Positions 32,101 through 40,650 of a stretch of 64,000 nt of DNA are shown in pieces. The stretch covers positions 82,355 to 146,354 of the forward strand of contig NZ_KB891812.1 of assembly GCF_000373565.1 (NCBI RefSeq), read 5' to 3'. Origin of the DNA: Streptomyces sp. HmicA12 (GTDB lineage Bacteria; Actinomycetota; Actinomycetes; Streptomycetales; Streptomycetaceae). The number at the start of each line of letters is the position of its first letter. Within the stretch, counting starts at the first letter, position 1. The notes beneath the pieces were generated by a model. The model made no database searches and was not told where the DNA came from. It was given only the letters and a program-made list of their open reading frames with translations. The translations under genes and the position numbers were made by a program.

Positions 32101-33483
32101 TCAGGTGTCGCTGTCGCCGCGCGTCGGCGCGGTCGCGGGGGCGGATTCCCGTTCACCGGTGTCGTCGTCGGCGCGTACCACCGTGGTGCTCGATCCCTCG
32201 CCGTTCATGACCTGCTTGGCGGTGACGCGGTCCAGGGCGCCTTCCCAGCGGGAGACCGCGAAGACCGCGACACAGTTGCCGAGGAGGTTGGTGGCCACGC
32301 GCATCGAGTCCATGATCCGGTCGACGCCGAGGAGCAGCGCGACGGCCGAGGCGGGGATCACTCCGAGGGCGGAGGCTGTCGCCGACAGGGCGAGGAAGGC
32401 AGAGCCCGGTACGCCCGCCATGCCCTTGCTGGTGAGCATCAACACCAGGACCACGGTGATCTGTTGGCCGAGTGACAGGTCGACCCCGATCGCCTGCGCG
32501 ATGAAGAGCGTACCGATCGAGAGGTAGATCGAGGCGCCGTCGAGGTTGAAGGAGTAGCCGGTCGGCAGGACCAGGCCGACGGCGTCGTCACGGCAGCCGG
32601 CCGCGCGCAGTTTCTGCATCATGCGCGGCATGACCGTCTCGCTGGACCCGGTACCGAGGGCGAGCAGCAGCTCCTCGCGGGTGTAGCGGACGAACTTCCA
32701 CAGGCTCAGCCCGGTGACGGCCTTCAACGCACAGCCGAGCAGCACCAGGAAGACGAGGGCTACGCCGTAGCAGACGGCGATCAGCTTGCCGTAGGTGGAC
32801 ATCGCGCCCAGCCCGTACTCGCCGACGAGGTGTGCGGTGGCTCCGAAGACCGCGAGCGGGGCGAGCTTCATGAGGTAGCCGACGATGGTGAACACGACGT
32901 CCTGGGCCTGCTCGATGAACGGCAGGATCTGGGGCACCTTGCTCTGGCCGAGATGCAGCAGGGCGGCCCCCACCAGGCAGGCCAGGACGAGGACTTGGAG
33001 CAGTGAGTTCTCCGCGAACGCGCCGACCGCGCTGTCCGGCAGGGACTCCAGGACGAACTGCGCGGTGGAGGGCAGGTGCCCGCCGCCCGTCGCGTCGTCC
33101 ACCGCTCCCTGCCGGAGCGTGGCCGGGTCGACGTTCATACCGGCACCGGGCGCGAACACATTGCCGGCGAGCAGCCCCACGACCAGGGCGACGCTGGTGG
33201 CGACCTCGAACCAGATCAGCGCCTTCACGCCGATCCGGCCGAACGCCTTGAGGTCACCGGCCTTGGTGATGCCGGCGACGACGACGCAGAAGACCAAGGG
33301 GGCGATCATCGCCTTGATGAGGCGTACGAAGCCGTCGCCGAGCGGCTGGAGCGAGGATCCGACCTGGGGCCAGAGACGTCCGACGAGGACCCCGAGCAGC
33401 AGGGCGAGCAGGACTTGAGCGAAGAGACTGGTGCGCAGGAGACGTCCTGCGCGGTGGACAAGGCTTCCGTTGGCGTGCGGCAC
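32101..33483 (-). CDS. dctA: Dicarboxylate/amino acid:cation symporter (DctA/GltP family)
   Basis: 460 aa, normal length. Family signatures are visible: IKAMIAPLVFCVVVAGI (helix 2), the serine-rich re-entrant loop GTGSSETVMPRMM, the transport-site block LPTGYSFNLDGASIYLSIGT, and LTSKGMAGVPGSAF with RIMDSMRVATNLLGN. It should take up C4-dicarboxylates (or glutamate/aspartate) with protons or sodium through the membrane. GTG 33481-33483 is chosen because AGGAG sits 5 bases upstream; in-frame ATG 33513 is an alternative. The C-terminal 35 residues are polar and variable. Confidence 0.92.
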   Translation of the reverse strand: MPHANGSLVHRAGRLLRTSLFAQVLLALLLGVLVGRLWPQVGSSLQPLGDGFVRLIKAMIAPLVFCVVVAGITKAGDLKAFGRIGVKALIWFEVATSVALVVGLLAGNVFAPGAGMNVDPATLRQGAVDDATGGGHLPSTAQFVLESLPDSAVGAFAENSLLQVLVLACLVGAALLHLGQSKVPQILPFIEQAQDVVFTIVGYLMKLAPLAVFGATAHLVGEYGLGAMSTYGKLIAVCYGVALVFLVLLGCALKAVTGLSLWKFVRYTREELLLALGTGSSETVMPRMMQKLRAAGCRDDAVGLVLPTGYSFNLDGASIYLSIGTLFIAQAIGVDLSLGQQITVVLVLMLTSKGMAGVPGSAFLALSATASALGVIPASAVALLLGVDRIMDSMRVATNLLGNCVAVFAVSRWEGALDRVTAKQVMNGEGSSTTVVRADDDTGERESAPATAPTRGDSDT

Positions 33484-33728
33484 GGGCACTCCTACATGGG
33501 CGAAATTCTGCATAGCGGAAAACAACTTCCGCGCGTCTTTACTATCGCCAGCGTCGGCCTGCGCGAAAGACCCAAGGTCAACTTCCCCGCAGATCTTGGA
33601 GCTTGATCCAAAGCGACCGCGCCCGTACGCCGCGCGGACTCTTCGACCGGTACGTTGCGGCGGGGTCCCGCCCTGGATCGCCGCACAGTCCGCCCCGCCG
33701 AACAGGCGGGGCAAGGAAAGGAGTTCGC

Positions 33729-34364
33729 GTGTCTGCTGCCTGCGTGATTCTCGATATCGGTGGCGTACTGGAGTTCACCCCGGAGACGGGGTGGGTGCGT
33801 CGATGGGAGGAGCGACTGGAGTTGCCGTCGGGCACCGTGCACGAGCGGATGCGTGACGTGTGGCGAGCAGGGAGCGTCGGTCGCGTCCAGGAGCAAGAGG
33901 TTCACGATCAGGTGGCGGCACGTCTGGGGCTCGACGCACCCCAGGTCGACGCCTTCATGGCGGATCTCTGGGCCGAGTACCTGGGAACGCCGAACGAGGA
34001 GCTGATCGACTACGTGCGAGGGCTGCGGGGAAGCTGCAGGCTGGGCATCCTGAGCAACAGCTTCGTCGGCGCTCGGGAACGCGAGACGTCCCTGTACCGG
34101 TTCGACGTACTGGTGGAGCAGATCGTGTACTCGCACGAGCTCGGCATCGAGAAGCCGGACCCACGCGCCTACGACGCGGCCTGCACAGCTCTGCGCGTGC
34201 GGCCGGAGAGCTGTCTGTTCATCGACGACCACGGGGTGAACGTCGAGGCCGCCCGGGCGGCGGGCATGCAGGCGCATCTCTTCCAGGACAACGCCGGGAC
34301 GATCACGCGCATCGCAGCACATCTGAACTCCGGTTCCCGAACGGCAGGGAGCGCACGATCTTGA
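33729..34364 (+). CDS. HAD superfamily hydrolase
   Basis: 211 aa from GTG 33729 (AAGGAAAGGAG upstream). HAD motifs: motif I VILDIGGVLE (nucleophile Asp, with Gly where the second Asp usually stands, as in the GGVL subgroup), motif II LGILSNSF, motif III EKPDPRAYDAAC (Lys) and motif IV CLFIDDHGVNVEAA. A helical cap is inserted after motif I. These cytoplasmic enzymes hydrolyse phosphate esters or C-halogen bonds. The missing second Asp weakens phosphatase activity, but the subgroup is common. Confidence 0.9.
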   Translation: MSAACVILDIGGVLEFTPETGWVRRWEERLELPSGTVHERMRDVWRAGSVGRVQEQEVHDQVAARLGLDAPQVDAFMADLWAEYLGTPNEELIDYVRGLRGSCRLGILSNSFVGARERETSLYRFDVLVEQIVYSHELGIEKPDPRAYDAACTALRVRPESCLFIDDHGVNVEAARAAGMQAHLFQDNAGTITRIAAHLNSGSRTAGSARS

Positions 34365-34804
34365 GGGGGAATCCGGCGTACTCGTCGGCGACTTCGTCGA
34401 GCGAGTGCGGGTCGTCGCGACGCCCGTCGGTTCCGGGCCCCCGGACGAGGACGTGACGGTGTCGCTCGGCTGGACCGTTCACGCGACCCTGGACGTCAGC
34501 CCGGAGCGCAGGACCGAGGTCCGCCGGCTGCGCGCGGGTGTGGGACGTCCTGCACCGTGAACAGGGTCTGCTGGAGGCCGCGATGGCCGAGCGCAGCGGG
34601 AAGGACGCGCTGTGGAACGCGGCCGCGTCGCATCTCACGCTCATGGTCGTCAGGATGGCGGGCGACCACGAGCGGGGCAGCCTCGACGAGACGAATCCGC
34701 CGGACTACGCGGTCCGCATCATCGCGATGCCGCGCGATCCCGGGGGCGGCTCCCCATGCGCGAATGACGCACCGAGCGACCGGCACACCGACGGGGCACC
34801 CTGA
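34327..34804 (+). pseudogene. Unknown gene, 5'-truncated and frameshifted
   Basis: Frame 1 reads ESGVLVGDFVERVRVVATPV ... SLGWTVHATLDVSPERRTEV to RRLRA, with no start codon after the in-frame stop at 34324. At about 34535 the reading must shift to frame 2, which continues smoothly as VWDVLHREQGLLEAAMAERS, GKDALWNAAASHLTLMVVRM and on to the stop at 34802-34804. Codon use is coding-like in both parts, so this is one broken gene. I do not recognise the family. Confidence 0.5.
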
Positions 34805-34854
34805 TCGGATCAGAGTGCCCGTTCGTCGGCCGGACTCCCGACGTTCCACGTTTC

Positions 34855-35463
34855 TCAGTGCTGTCTGCTGCGACTCAGGGCTACGGCACCCGCTCCGGCG
34901 GCTACGAGACCGGCGGCGATCCCTCCGAGCACGAGCGCCCCGTTGTCGTCACCGGTCTCGGCCAGGTGGGGCGGGCGGGTGGGTCGCGGCGGGGACGGCG
35001 CGGGCGGAGACGTCGAGACCGGCGGTGAGGTGGGCGGAGGCGAGGACGGAGGAGGCGTCGAAGTCCGGGACGAGGGCGGCGGAGTGGTCGCGACCGGTGG
35101 CGAGGTCGTCGGCGGAGGCGAGGACGGCGGAGCCGCCGGAGGCGTCGACACGGATGGCGGCGTCGACCCGGGTGGCGAGGTAGGGGGCGTCTCGGTGTCG
35201 CCGTACCCGCCCGGCTGTTCTCCGTACCCCGACTCCTCCCCGTATCCCGGGTCCGCGTATCCCGAAGGATCGCCTGCCGACGGGGCGCTTGCCGTCACGT
35301 CCTGGGAGGCTGTGGCGAGGGGGCGCGGTGGACTCTGGCCGGGCGCACCCGCGGCAGGCAGCACGGTGGAACCCAGGATGGCTGCGGAGAGGGTGAGACC
35401 TGCAGCGACAGTGACACAGGTCTGCGCTCCGGCGCTGACCCGAGGTGTGCGGTCTTCATACAT
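34855..35463 (-). CDS. LAETG cell-wall-anchored proline-rich surface protein
   Basis: About 202 aa. A signal peptide (residues about 12-35) precedes a long low-complexity Pro/Ser/Thr segment (about residues 75-160, repeats of PPPS, TSPP and STPP) suited to span the cell wall. It then carries the sorting signal LAETG, a hydrophobic helix and the tail SRSRQH. LAxTG is the signal of actinobacterial class E sortases. No globular domain is present, so it is a spacer or adhesin-like stalk. ATG 35461-35463 is placed directly before the signal peptide; upstream in-frame ATGs (35502, 35517) are possible. Confidence 0.8.
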   Translation of the reverse strand: MYEDRTPRVSAGAQTCVTVAAGLTLSAAILGSTVLPAAGAPGQSPPRPLATASQDVTASAPSAGDPSGYADPGYGEESGYGEQPGGYGDTETPPTSPPGSTPPSVSTPPAAPPSSPPPTTSPPVATTPPPSSRTSTPPPSSPPPTSPPVSTSPPAPSPPRPTRPPHLAETGDDNGALVLGGIAAGLVAAGAGAVALSRSRQH

Positions 35464-35619
35464 AGGCGCCAGGACACTACGTGCCAGGGAGTCAGCGCTC
35501 ATGGCTCGCAGAGGCATGCTCAGTTTTCACCCGGCCAACACGATGCAGGTGCGGTGCATTCATGCGGCCCGCCACCCTGACGGGTCCGCAACGGCGGCGG
35601 GGGCGAGCGAAACGCGGGA

Positions 35620-35646
35620 CGGGCCCGGCCCTCGATGGGCCGGGCC
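35620..35646 (-). terminator. Terminator hairpin after the DUF11 gene
   Basis: GGGCCCGGCCC (35620-35630) pairs with GGGCCGGGCCC (35636-35646) around TCGAT, 25 bases past the stop of the DUF11 gene. It closes the second sortase operon. Confidence 0.75.
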
Positions 35647-35670
35647 CTGTGCCCCACGGCGCTGTGGGGC

Positions 35671-36309
35671 TCAGGCGATGCACGTGTGCACGACCGCCGA
35701 GTTGTTGCCGGTACCGCGCTCCTGACTGCTCGTGGTGACCGAGTTGGACAGGTGCACCGTGCCGCCTCCGTACGACGGCGCGCGGCCTGCTACCTCGAGA
35801 CGGACGGTCCGGCCGGGGGCCAGGTCGCCGATGGCGAGCACGATGCGGCCGTCACTGGTCAGCGTCTCGGACGCGTGTCCCTGGCTGATGCGGTGCGCCA
35901 GATAGGTGATGCCGGCCGGCATCGTGGTGCTGGACCGGACGTTCTTGGCCGTGGCCGAGCCCTTGTTGGTGAACTCGACGACCCAGCGCTGCTCCTGGTT
36001 GTGGTCGAGGTGCCGGGGGCCGGACGCGGTCACCGCCACGTCCGCGAGCCGCTGCTTGTCCGAGGCGCCGCCGCCCCAGGGCTTCCCGTAGTCCTTGTCG
36101 TAGCGGTAGTTGTCGGTCCAGCCCTTCCCGTAGTCGCCGTCGTAGCCACCGACGTATGCGGCGCCGGAACGGGGGCCCGCGTGGTCGTCGCCGGAAGCCG
36201 CCGACGCCGAGCCCGCGACGGCGAGGGTCGCGGTGACCGTTCCGGTCAGCAGCAGCGCGGCGACGGTGGTCCGCCGAGCGCGGAGGCGGGTGTTGGTGCG
36301 CAGGGACAT
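35671..36309 (-). CDS. Secreted DUF11-like (isopeptide/beta-sandwich) protein
   Basis: 212 aa. A signal peptide ends ASA (about residue 37). A Tyr/Gly/Asp-rich linker (GYDGDYGKGWTDNYRYDKDY) precedes one DUF11-type beta-sandwich (DVAVTASGPRHLDHNQEQRW ... VHLSNSVTTSSQERGTGNNS). There is no C-terminal anchor or sorting motif, so it is released or held by binding. ATG 36307-36309 follows AAGGAA. It is the last gene of an operon with the sortase and the His-rich surface protein. Confidence 0.8.
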   Translation of the reverse strand: MSLRTNTRLRARRTTVAALLLTGTVTATLAVAGSASAASGDDHAGPRSGAAYVGGYDGDYGKGWTDNYRYDKDYGKPWGGGASDKQRLADVAVTASGPRHLDHNQEQRWVVEFTNKGSATAKNVRSSTTMPAGITYLAHRISQGHASETLTSDGRIVLAIGDLAPGRTVRLEVAGRAPSYGGGTVHLSNSVTTSSQERGTGNNSAVVHTCIA

Positions 36310-36437
36310 GGGGGTTCCTTCTGTTTCTCCGGCGCCGGGCTCGCGCCTGTGGGCGGCGCCTTGTCTGGTGGGCATGGCCGGCCGAGCCGTCCGCGGGCAC
36401 ACCGTCGGGTCCGCCGGATGCGGCCGGGCCGGGAGCG

Positions 36438-37127
36438 TCAGGACGTGAGGTCGGCGTACAGGATGATGTTGTCCGCGCGGTGGCCGTCGACGATCGGCCC
36501 GCCGCACGTGATCAGCCGCAGTTGCGGCCCGCCGGTCGCGCCGTACACCTTCCGCGTCGGAAAGTTCTCCTTGGCGACCTGCTGGATCTCCCGGACCCGG
36601 AAGGTGGCGGTACGGCCGTCGGCGCGGGGTACGGCGATCTTGTCGCCGATCTTGATCCGGGCCACGTTCTTCATGAGCGCGGGGCCGTTCTTCGTGTCGT
36701 AGTGCGCGACGATCACGGCCACGCCCCTCTGACCGGGCGTCACCGAACCGCTCCACCAGCCGGGTTGCCCGGCCCGGTCGACCGGCGGGACCTCCAGCTG
36801 CCGGCCGGGACCGAGCGTCAGGTCCAGCATGGAGGAGGTGTCGACCCCGGCCGACGGAATACGCAGGCCGACGGGGCGCGACCTCGGCAGCGCGGCCGTG
36901 TCACGGTCGGCCTGGTGGACGGAACGGTTCGTCACCTGTACGTCACCGGCGGGGGCATGGCCCGTCGAACAGGCGGTCAGACCGGTGAGGCCGACCGTCA
37001 GGCCGAGCGCGAGAGCCACGCCGTGGCGTGCCGTCCGACGCGGTGCTCGGCGGCGCGGTCCGCCGACGGCGCCCTGGGCGGATTCGAGTGCACGGCTCTC
37101 TGCGCCGGGCACGGTTGTCGTGGTCAC
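36438..37127 (-). CDS. Class F sortase (second copy)
   Basis: 229 aa. The N-terminal hydrophobic segment ends in LTGLTACST, which also fits a lipobox, so the enzyme may be lipid-anchored rather than held by a simple helix. The sortase barrel has His in VIVAHYDTKNGP, Cys in LRLITCGGPIVD and Arg in GHRADNIILYADL. It lies 31 bp after the His-rich surface protein gene and 128 bp before the DUF11 gene. It is clearly related to the sortase at 21.8-22.5 kb, with the same partner layout. Confidence 0.93.
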   Translation of the reverse strand: MTTTTVPGAESRALESAQGAVGGPRRRAPRRTARHGVALALGLTVGLTGLTACSTGHAPAGDVQVTNRSVHQADRDTAALPRSRPVGLRIPSAGVDTSSMLDLTLGPGRQLEVPPVDRAGQPGWWSGSVTPGQRGVAVIVAHYDTKNGPALMKNVARIKIGDKIAVPRADGRTATFRVREIQQVAKENFPTRKVYGATGGPQLRLITCGGPIVDGHRADNIILYADLTS

Positions 37128-37158
37128 GAGAACTCTTTGCGGGGCGGGTGTGCCGGGC

Positions 37159-37839
37159 TCAGGACTCGCCGCGGCGGCCGCGCCGCACTCCCAGGTACGC
37201 GATGCCCGCTCCGGCGAGAGCGAGGCCTCCGCCGGCCGCCAGCATCAGCGGAGTCTCGGAGCCGTGCGAGGCGACGCCCTCGGCGCCCGCCTTCACACCG
37301 CCTTGCGGCAGCCGGGTGTCACTGCCGCCCTGCACGACGGCCGACGCACCCGTGCCGGTGTCGCGCGACGAAGTCGTGCCGGAGCCGTGGACGGCGTGCT
37401 TCTGGGGGGTGCCCTGGCGGTTCTCGTGGTGCTGCTGGTGCTGGTGCTGGTGGCGGGACGTGTCGGCCGGGTTCGGCTTGTCCTGCTCGCTGTGCCAGCC
37501 GTTGGGGTGGACGACACCGACGAAGCCGTTGGCCTCGTTCAGCACGTACCGGTAGCCGTTCACCGTGCTGCTCGCGCTGTCGGAGCTCAGGTTCGCCACG
37601 CGCTGCCCCTTGACCGTGATCCAGGCCATGTACGAGCCGTTCGGCAGGGTGAACACGTGGGCCTGCGCGCCGTTGCTCAGCTTGTAGTCCTGCTCCTGGG
37701 TCTGGGGCGCGGAGGCAGAGGTCTGCCGATCGGACGGCGAGGGAGCCGAGTCGGCGAAAGCGACGCCGGCCGGGACGACGAGGCCGACGACGAGGCCGGA
37801 GACGGCGGCGGTCTGCAGTACACGACGAGAGATCGACAT
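37159..37839 (-). CDS. Surface protein with His/Gln-rich segment and C-terminal anchor
   Basis: 226 aa. A signal peptide ends AFA (about residue 29). A compact N-terminal domain (AHVFTLPNGSYMAWITVKGQ ... GFVGVVHPNGWH) follows, then a His/Gln-rich stretch (RHQHQHQQHHENRQG, about residues 129-143), a Ser/Thr/Gly linker, a hydrophobic helix and the tail RRGRRGES. There is no LPxTG; the residues before the helix are GSETPLML. As in the other cassette, the class F sortase follows directly. The His segment may bind metal (inference). ATG 37837-37839 follows AAAGGGA. Confidence 0.8.
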   Translation of the reverse strand: MSISRRVLQTAAVSGLVVGLVVPAGVAFADSAPSPSDRQTSASAPQTQEQDYKLSNGAQAHVFTLPNGSYMAWITVKGQRVANLSSDSASSTVNGYRYVLNEANGFVGVVHPNGWHSEQDKPNPADTSRHQHQHQQHHENRQGTPQKHAVHGSGTTSSRDTGTGASAVVQGGSDTRLPQGGVKAGAEGVASHGSETPLMLAAGGGLALAGAGIAYLGVRRGRRGES

Positions 37840-38180
37840 ATCGGTTATCCCTTTGCTCCGTGATGAGTGGAATGTCCTTGCGGCACTCATGAAGCTACGG
37901 AGCGGCTGTGTGCACCATCCGTCGGAAATGTAACAAGAGCCTCACAGTGCCCTGAAGTGGCACAAATAGCGACTTAGGTCCCGACCGGCAGGTGACTCTC
38001 GCCCCGGGTCCAGCGCCCAGCGCCCAAGCAGACACGTCGACCTCACCCGAACGATCAATACGATCAACTCGGTAAGAAATATTGAGCGTTTCGATTGATC
38101 CCGCTAGAACAGGGCGCGAGCCGGCTCCCCACGGACCGGCCCCCGACGCATACCGGCCGACCGATCGAAGAGGTGACCCC
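37840..38180. other. Divergent intergenic region with AT-rich control sequence
   Basis: Two promoters must lie here. Around 38052-38100 the sequence is unusually AT-rich and shows repeated ATCAA/TTGAT half-sites (ACGATCAATACGATCAAC and ATATTGAGCGTTTCGATTGA). These are the kind of imperfect inverted repeats bound by LacI-type regulators. They lie about 80-130 bases before the lyase-like gene. No gene is seen. Confidence 0.4.
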
Positions 38181-38900
38181 ATGCACCGCACCCCACTGCG
38201 TGCCTGGCTCTGCACAGCCGCCGCCACCGCCTGCGCCACCGTCCTCGCCGCCTCCCCCGCGCAGGCGTCCGTGATCTGGGACGCGGACGCCGCACAAGGC
38301 GTCGGCGTCTTCGTGACCACGCTCTGCGACAGCCCGGGAGAGGTCACCACGGGGAACTGGAACGACGGTCACGGAACCTTCTTCAAGTTCAACAAGCCCA
38401 TCGGATCGCCACGTTGCGAAGCGCACAGCGTCCGCACCGGCTCGGGCGAGTACACCTTCAAGGACGACAGCACGTACTGGTTCGGCTGGGACTCCATGAC
38501 CAAGACAGGCAACGCGCAGACCGTCTTCCAGTGGAAGTCCAATGGCACCAACGACCAGAACAGCCAGAACTACCCCGTCCTGCTGAAGGTCGAGGACGAT
38601 CAGCTCAAGGCCTGGTACGTGGCGCCCGGCGAGACCTGGATCTCCATCGGCACCACCCCCTGGACGGCCGGGGAGTGGCACTCCGTCCAACTCGGGATCA
38701 CCACCGACGCCGGCGGCACGGGAACGCTGTCCGTGTACAAGGACGGCACCGAATTCGCCTCCAGGAGCGGGGCCCGTACCTGGGACGACCTGGGCAACAA
38801 GCCTCGTTGGGGCACCTACTTCGGCACCGACGACAGCACCGCCTCCATCAACTGGGTGGCCGGCCTGTCCATGGGCACCGCCCGCTCCGACGTGGACTGA
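38181..38900 (+). CDS. Secreted polysaccharide-lyase-like jelly-roll protein
   Basis: 239 aa. A signal peptide ends AQA (about residue 29). The body is a beta-jelly roll with TYWFGWDSMTKTGNAQTVFQ followed by WKSN, WTAGEWHSVQLGITTDAGGT and TVYKDG-like repeats, resembling heparin-lyase-I/PL13-type (PF14099) and alginate-lyase-2 folds. I cannot point to the catalytic His/Tyr with confidence; it may be a lyase or a carbohydrate-binding relative. ATG 38181 has GAAGAGG upstream; an in-frame upstream start lacks the signal-peptide position. Confidence 0.65.
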   Translation: MHRTPLRAWLCTAAATACATVLAASPAQASVIWDADAAQGVGVFVTTLCDSPGEVTTGNWNDGHGTFFKFNKPIGSPRCEAHSVRTGSGEYTFKDDSTYWFGWDSMTKTGNAQTVFQWKSNGTNDQNSQNYPVLLKVEDDQLKAWYVAPGETWISIGTTPWTAGEWHSVQLGITTDAGGTGTLSVYKDGTEFASRSGARTWDDLGNKPRWGTYFGTDDSTASINWVAGLSMGTARSDVD

Positions 38901-38947
38901 CGGGCGGGACGCCGTGTGCCCGGATCAGCCCGTCGTGGCCGGCACCG

Positions 38948-39268
38948 TCAGACCGCGCCGGTCACGGTGACGGTGATGTCACAGGGCTGGTCCGGCATCA
39001 GCTGGGCCAGCTCGCGGGCGATGGCATCGTGGGTGTCGCGGGTGGTGTCGACCGCGCGGGCGTGCGCGTGGATGACGATGTCGGCGCGCACGGTCCAGGT
39101 GCCGTCGTCGGCACGGCGGACGTCCAGACCGCCGCGCGGACGAGTCGGTCGTGCGGTGTTCAGAGCGCTGCGCAGGCGGGTGGTGAGATCCGGTTTGAGG
39201 AAGGCGACGCCCGGGACCTGTTCGATCACTGTGGCGAGTTGTGCCGCCATGCTCGGCTGTGAGGTCAT
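38948..39268 (-). CDS. Asp23/Gls24-like small protein (third gene of sigma operon)
   Basis: 106 aa. The pattern MAAQLATVIEQVPGVAFLKP, LDVRRADDGTWTVRADIVIH and the final CDITVTVTGAV is that of an Asp23 domain stripped to its core. Asp23 proteins are cytoplasmic or membrane-associated envelope-stress proteins. Its ATG overlaps the stop of the upstream gene (4 nt), so it is co-translated with the anti-sigma-like Asp23 protein and the sigma factor. Confidence 0.75.
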   Translation of the reverse strand: MTSQPSMAAQLATVIEQVPGVAFLKPDLTTRLRSALNTARPTRPRGGLDVRRADDGTWTVRADIVIHAHARAVDTTRDTHDAIARELAQLMPDQPCDITVTVTGAV

Positions 39269-39894
39269 TCTGTGCCTTCGTCCGCGGTACCGGCTGTACC
39301 GATGAGGTCGGTGATGCGGATGTCCACTTCGGCGAGGTCGAACCCGATGCGGGCATCGGTGGCCTGTTCGACTGCGCCGCGTACCTGGTCGGCGAGTTGT
39401 TGCAGATCCGGTGTGGTCACCGGCACCGCGATCTCCAGGCGTACCCGGATACCGCTGCCTTCTTGCGCGGTCCGCGTCAGCTTGCAGGAGCCGGCGCGCA
39501 CGCCGGGGATCCGTTCGGCCGCGGCCCGCACCGTGCGCGCCGCGACCGACTCCATGATCCACATCTGTTGCGGCGGCGCCGTCAGCGGCAAGGGGCGTCC
39601 GGGGCGCAGTTCGAGGCGGACGACGTTCATCACCCGCTGCGTGAACGCTTCCGTGTCCGTCGCGTGGTCGGCTTCCTGTCGCTGTTGCTCCTGGTCCGTG
39701 AGACCGCGCACCGCGTTCCCGAGGTCCTGGAGTTCGTCGACCGCACGGCGGCAGTGCGGGCAGGCGCGTTGGTGTGCGTCGGTCGTCTCGTCCTCCCACG
39801 CCTCCCAGACCTGGGAGAGCGTACGGCCGCAGGGCAGAAGCTCGTCGTCGCGGTCGTCCGGCTCGGGTGTGAACGGATCGGTGCGGCTGCTCAT
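39265..39894 (-). CDS. Zinc-finger anti-sigma-like domain fused to an Asp23 domain
   Basis: 209 aa, no membrane segment. The N-terminal 80 residues contain HQRACPHCRRAV (HxxxCxxC), the hallmark of ZAS zinc-binding anti-sigma factors, here directly downstream of an ECF sigma gene with a 4-nt overlap. The C-terminal 110 residues (MWIMESVAARTVRAAAERIP ... LEIAVPVTTPDLQQLADQVR) form an Asp23/Gls24-like domain. The fusion suggests a soluble anti-sigma factor that senses envelope state through Asp23 partners. Function is inferred from domain and context. Confidence 0.8.
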   Translation of the reverse strand: MSSRTDPFTPEPDDRDDELLPCGRTLSQVWEAWEDETTDAHQRACPHCRRAVDELQDLGNAVRGLTDQEQQRQEADHATDTEAFTQRVMNVVRLELRPGRPLPLTAPPQQMWIMESVAARTVRAAAERIPGVRAGSCKLTRTAQEGSGIRVRLEIAVPVTTPDLQQLADQVRGAVEQATDARIGFDLAEVDIRITDLIGTAGTADEGTE

Positions 39895-40478
39895 CGCCAG
39901 GCCCCCAATGCGGTGGTCAGGGATCGACGGGCCCTGAAGACGCGGGCCCGTACTGCTTGCTCGGTGATGCCGATCGTCTCCGCGATGAACTCGTAGGAGC
40001 GTCCGTCGAGTTCTCGGAGTATCCAGCAGGCGCGTTGCTCGGCGGACAGCCGGGACAGGGCCTGTTGCAGGTCACGCATGGCGAAGTGGCCTTCGGCGAG
40101 GCGGTCGGGAGCCACCGTGTGGTCGGGAGCCGCCGCCTCGGGTGCGACGTCCAGGGATGCCTGCGGTTTGCGCGACCGCAGAACGTTCAGGCAGCGGTTC
40201 GTCACGATTCGGTACATCCAGGTGCCGAAGCCCGCTTCACCACGGAATTCCGGCAGCCGTCGCCATGCGCTGATGAACGCTTCCTGGACGGCGTCCTCTG
40301 CGTCGGCGCGGTCGTCCAGCAGGCGTACGGCCAGACGCAGGAGCGCGGGTGCGTGGCGCGCGACCAGTTCGGCGAACGCCTCTTCGTCGCCCTCTTTGGC
40401 GCGCACTGTCAGCTGATCGTCGTCGTGCCTGCCCAGAGCACTGGCGGCCACGGCCGGGGTGGCGGGGCTGTCAGCCAC
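39891..40478 (-). CDS. ECF RNA polymerase sigma factor
   Basis: 195 aa. Region 2 is LARLAVRLL-like with DRADAEDAVQEAFISAWRRL and FGTWMYRIVTNRCLNVLR. Region 4 is LSRLSAEQRACWILRELDGR then SYEFIAETIGITEQAVRARV. GTG 40476-40478 is chosen because GGAAGGAG lies 7 bases upstream and the region-2 spacing is normal. It is the first gene of an overlapping three-gene operon with an anti-sigma-like Asp23 fusion and a small Asp23 protein. It faces a second Asp23 operon, which is the probable regulon. Confidence 0.93.
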   Translation of the reverse strand: MADSPATPAVAASALGRHDDDQLTVRAKEGDEEAFAELVARHAPALLRLAVRLLDDRADAEDAVQEAFISAWRRLPEFRGEAGFGTWMYRIVTNRCLNVLRSRKPQASLDVAPEAAAPDHTVAPDRLAEGHFAMRDLQQALSRLSAEQRACWILRELDGRSYEFIAETIGITEQAVRARVFRARRSLTTALGAWR

Positions 40479-40650
40479 GTACAGCTCCTTCCCTCGACAT
40501 GGGCACTTCCACTGAGCGGAGGGCCGAGTGTGCAGGCGTGTCCCCTGCCCGCGCAAATCCGATCACCTCGAACGAGGGGCGTCACAACGGTGGCGGTCGT
40601 GTGTCGAAGCGAGCGAGGGCACGGCACCGGGCACATCCACGGAGAGGTTC

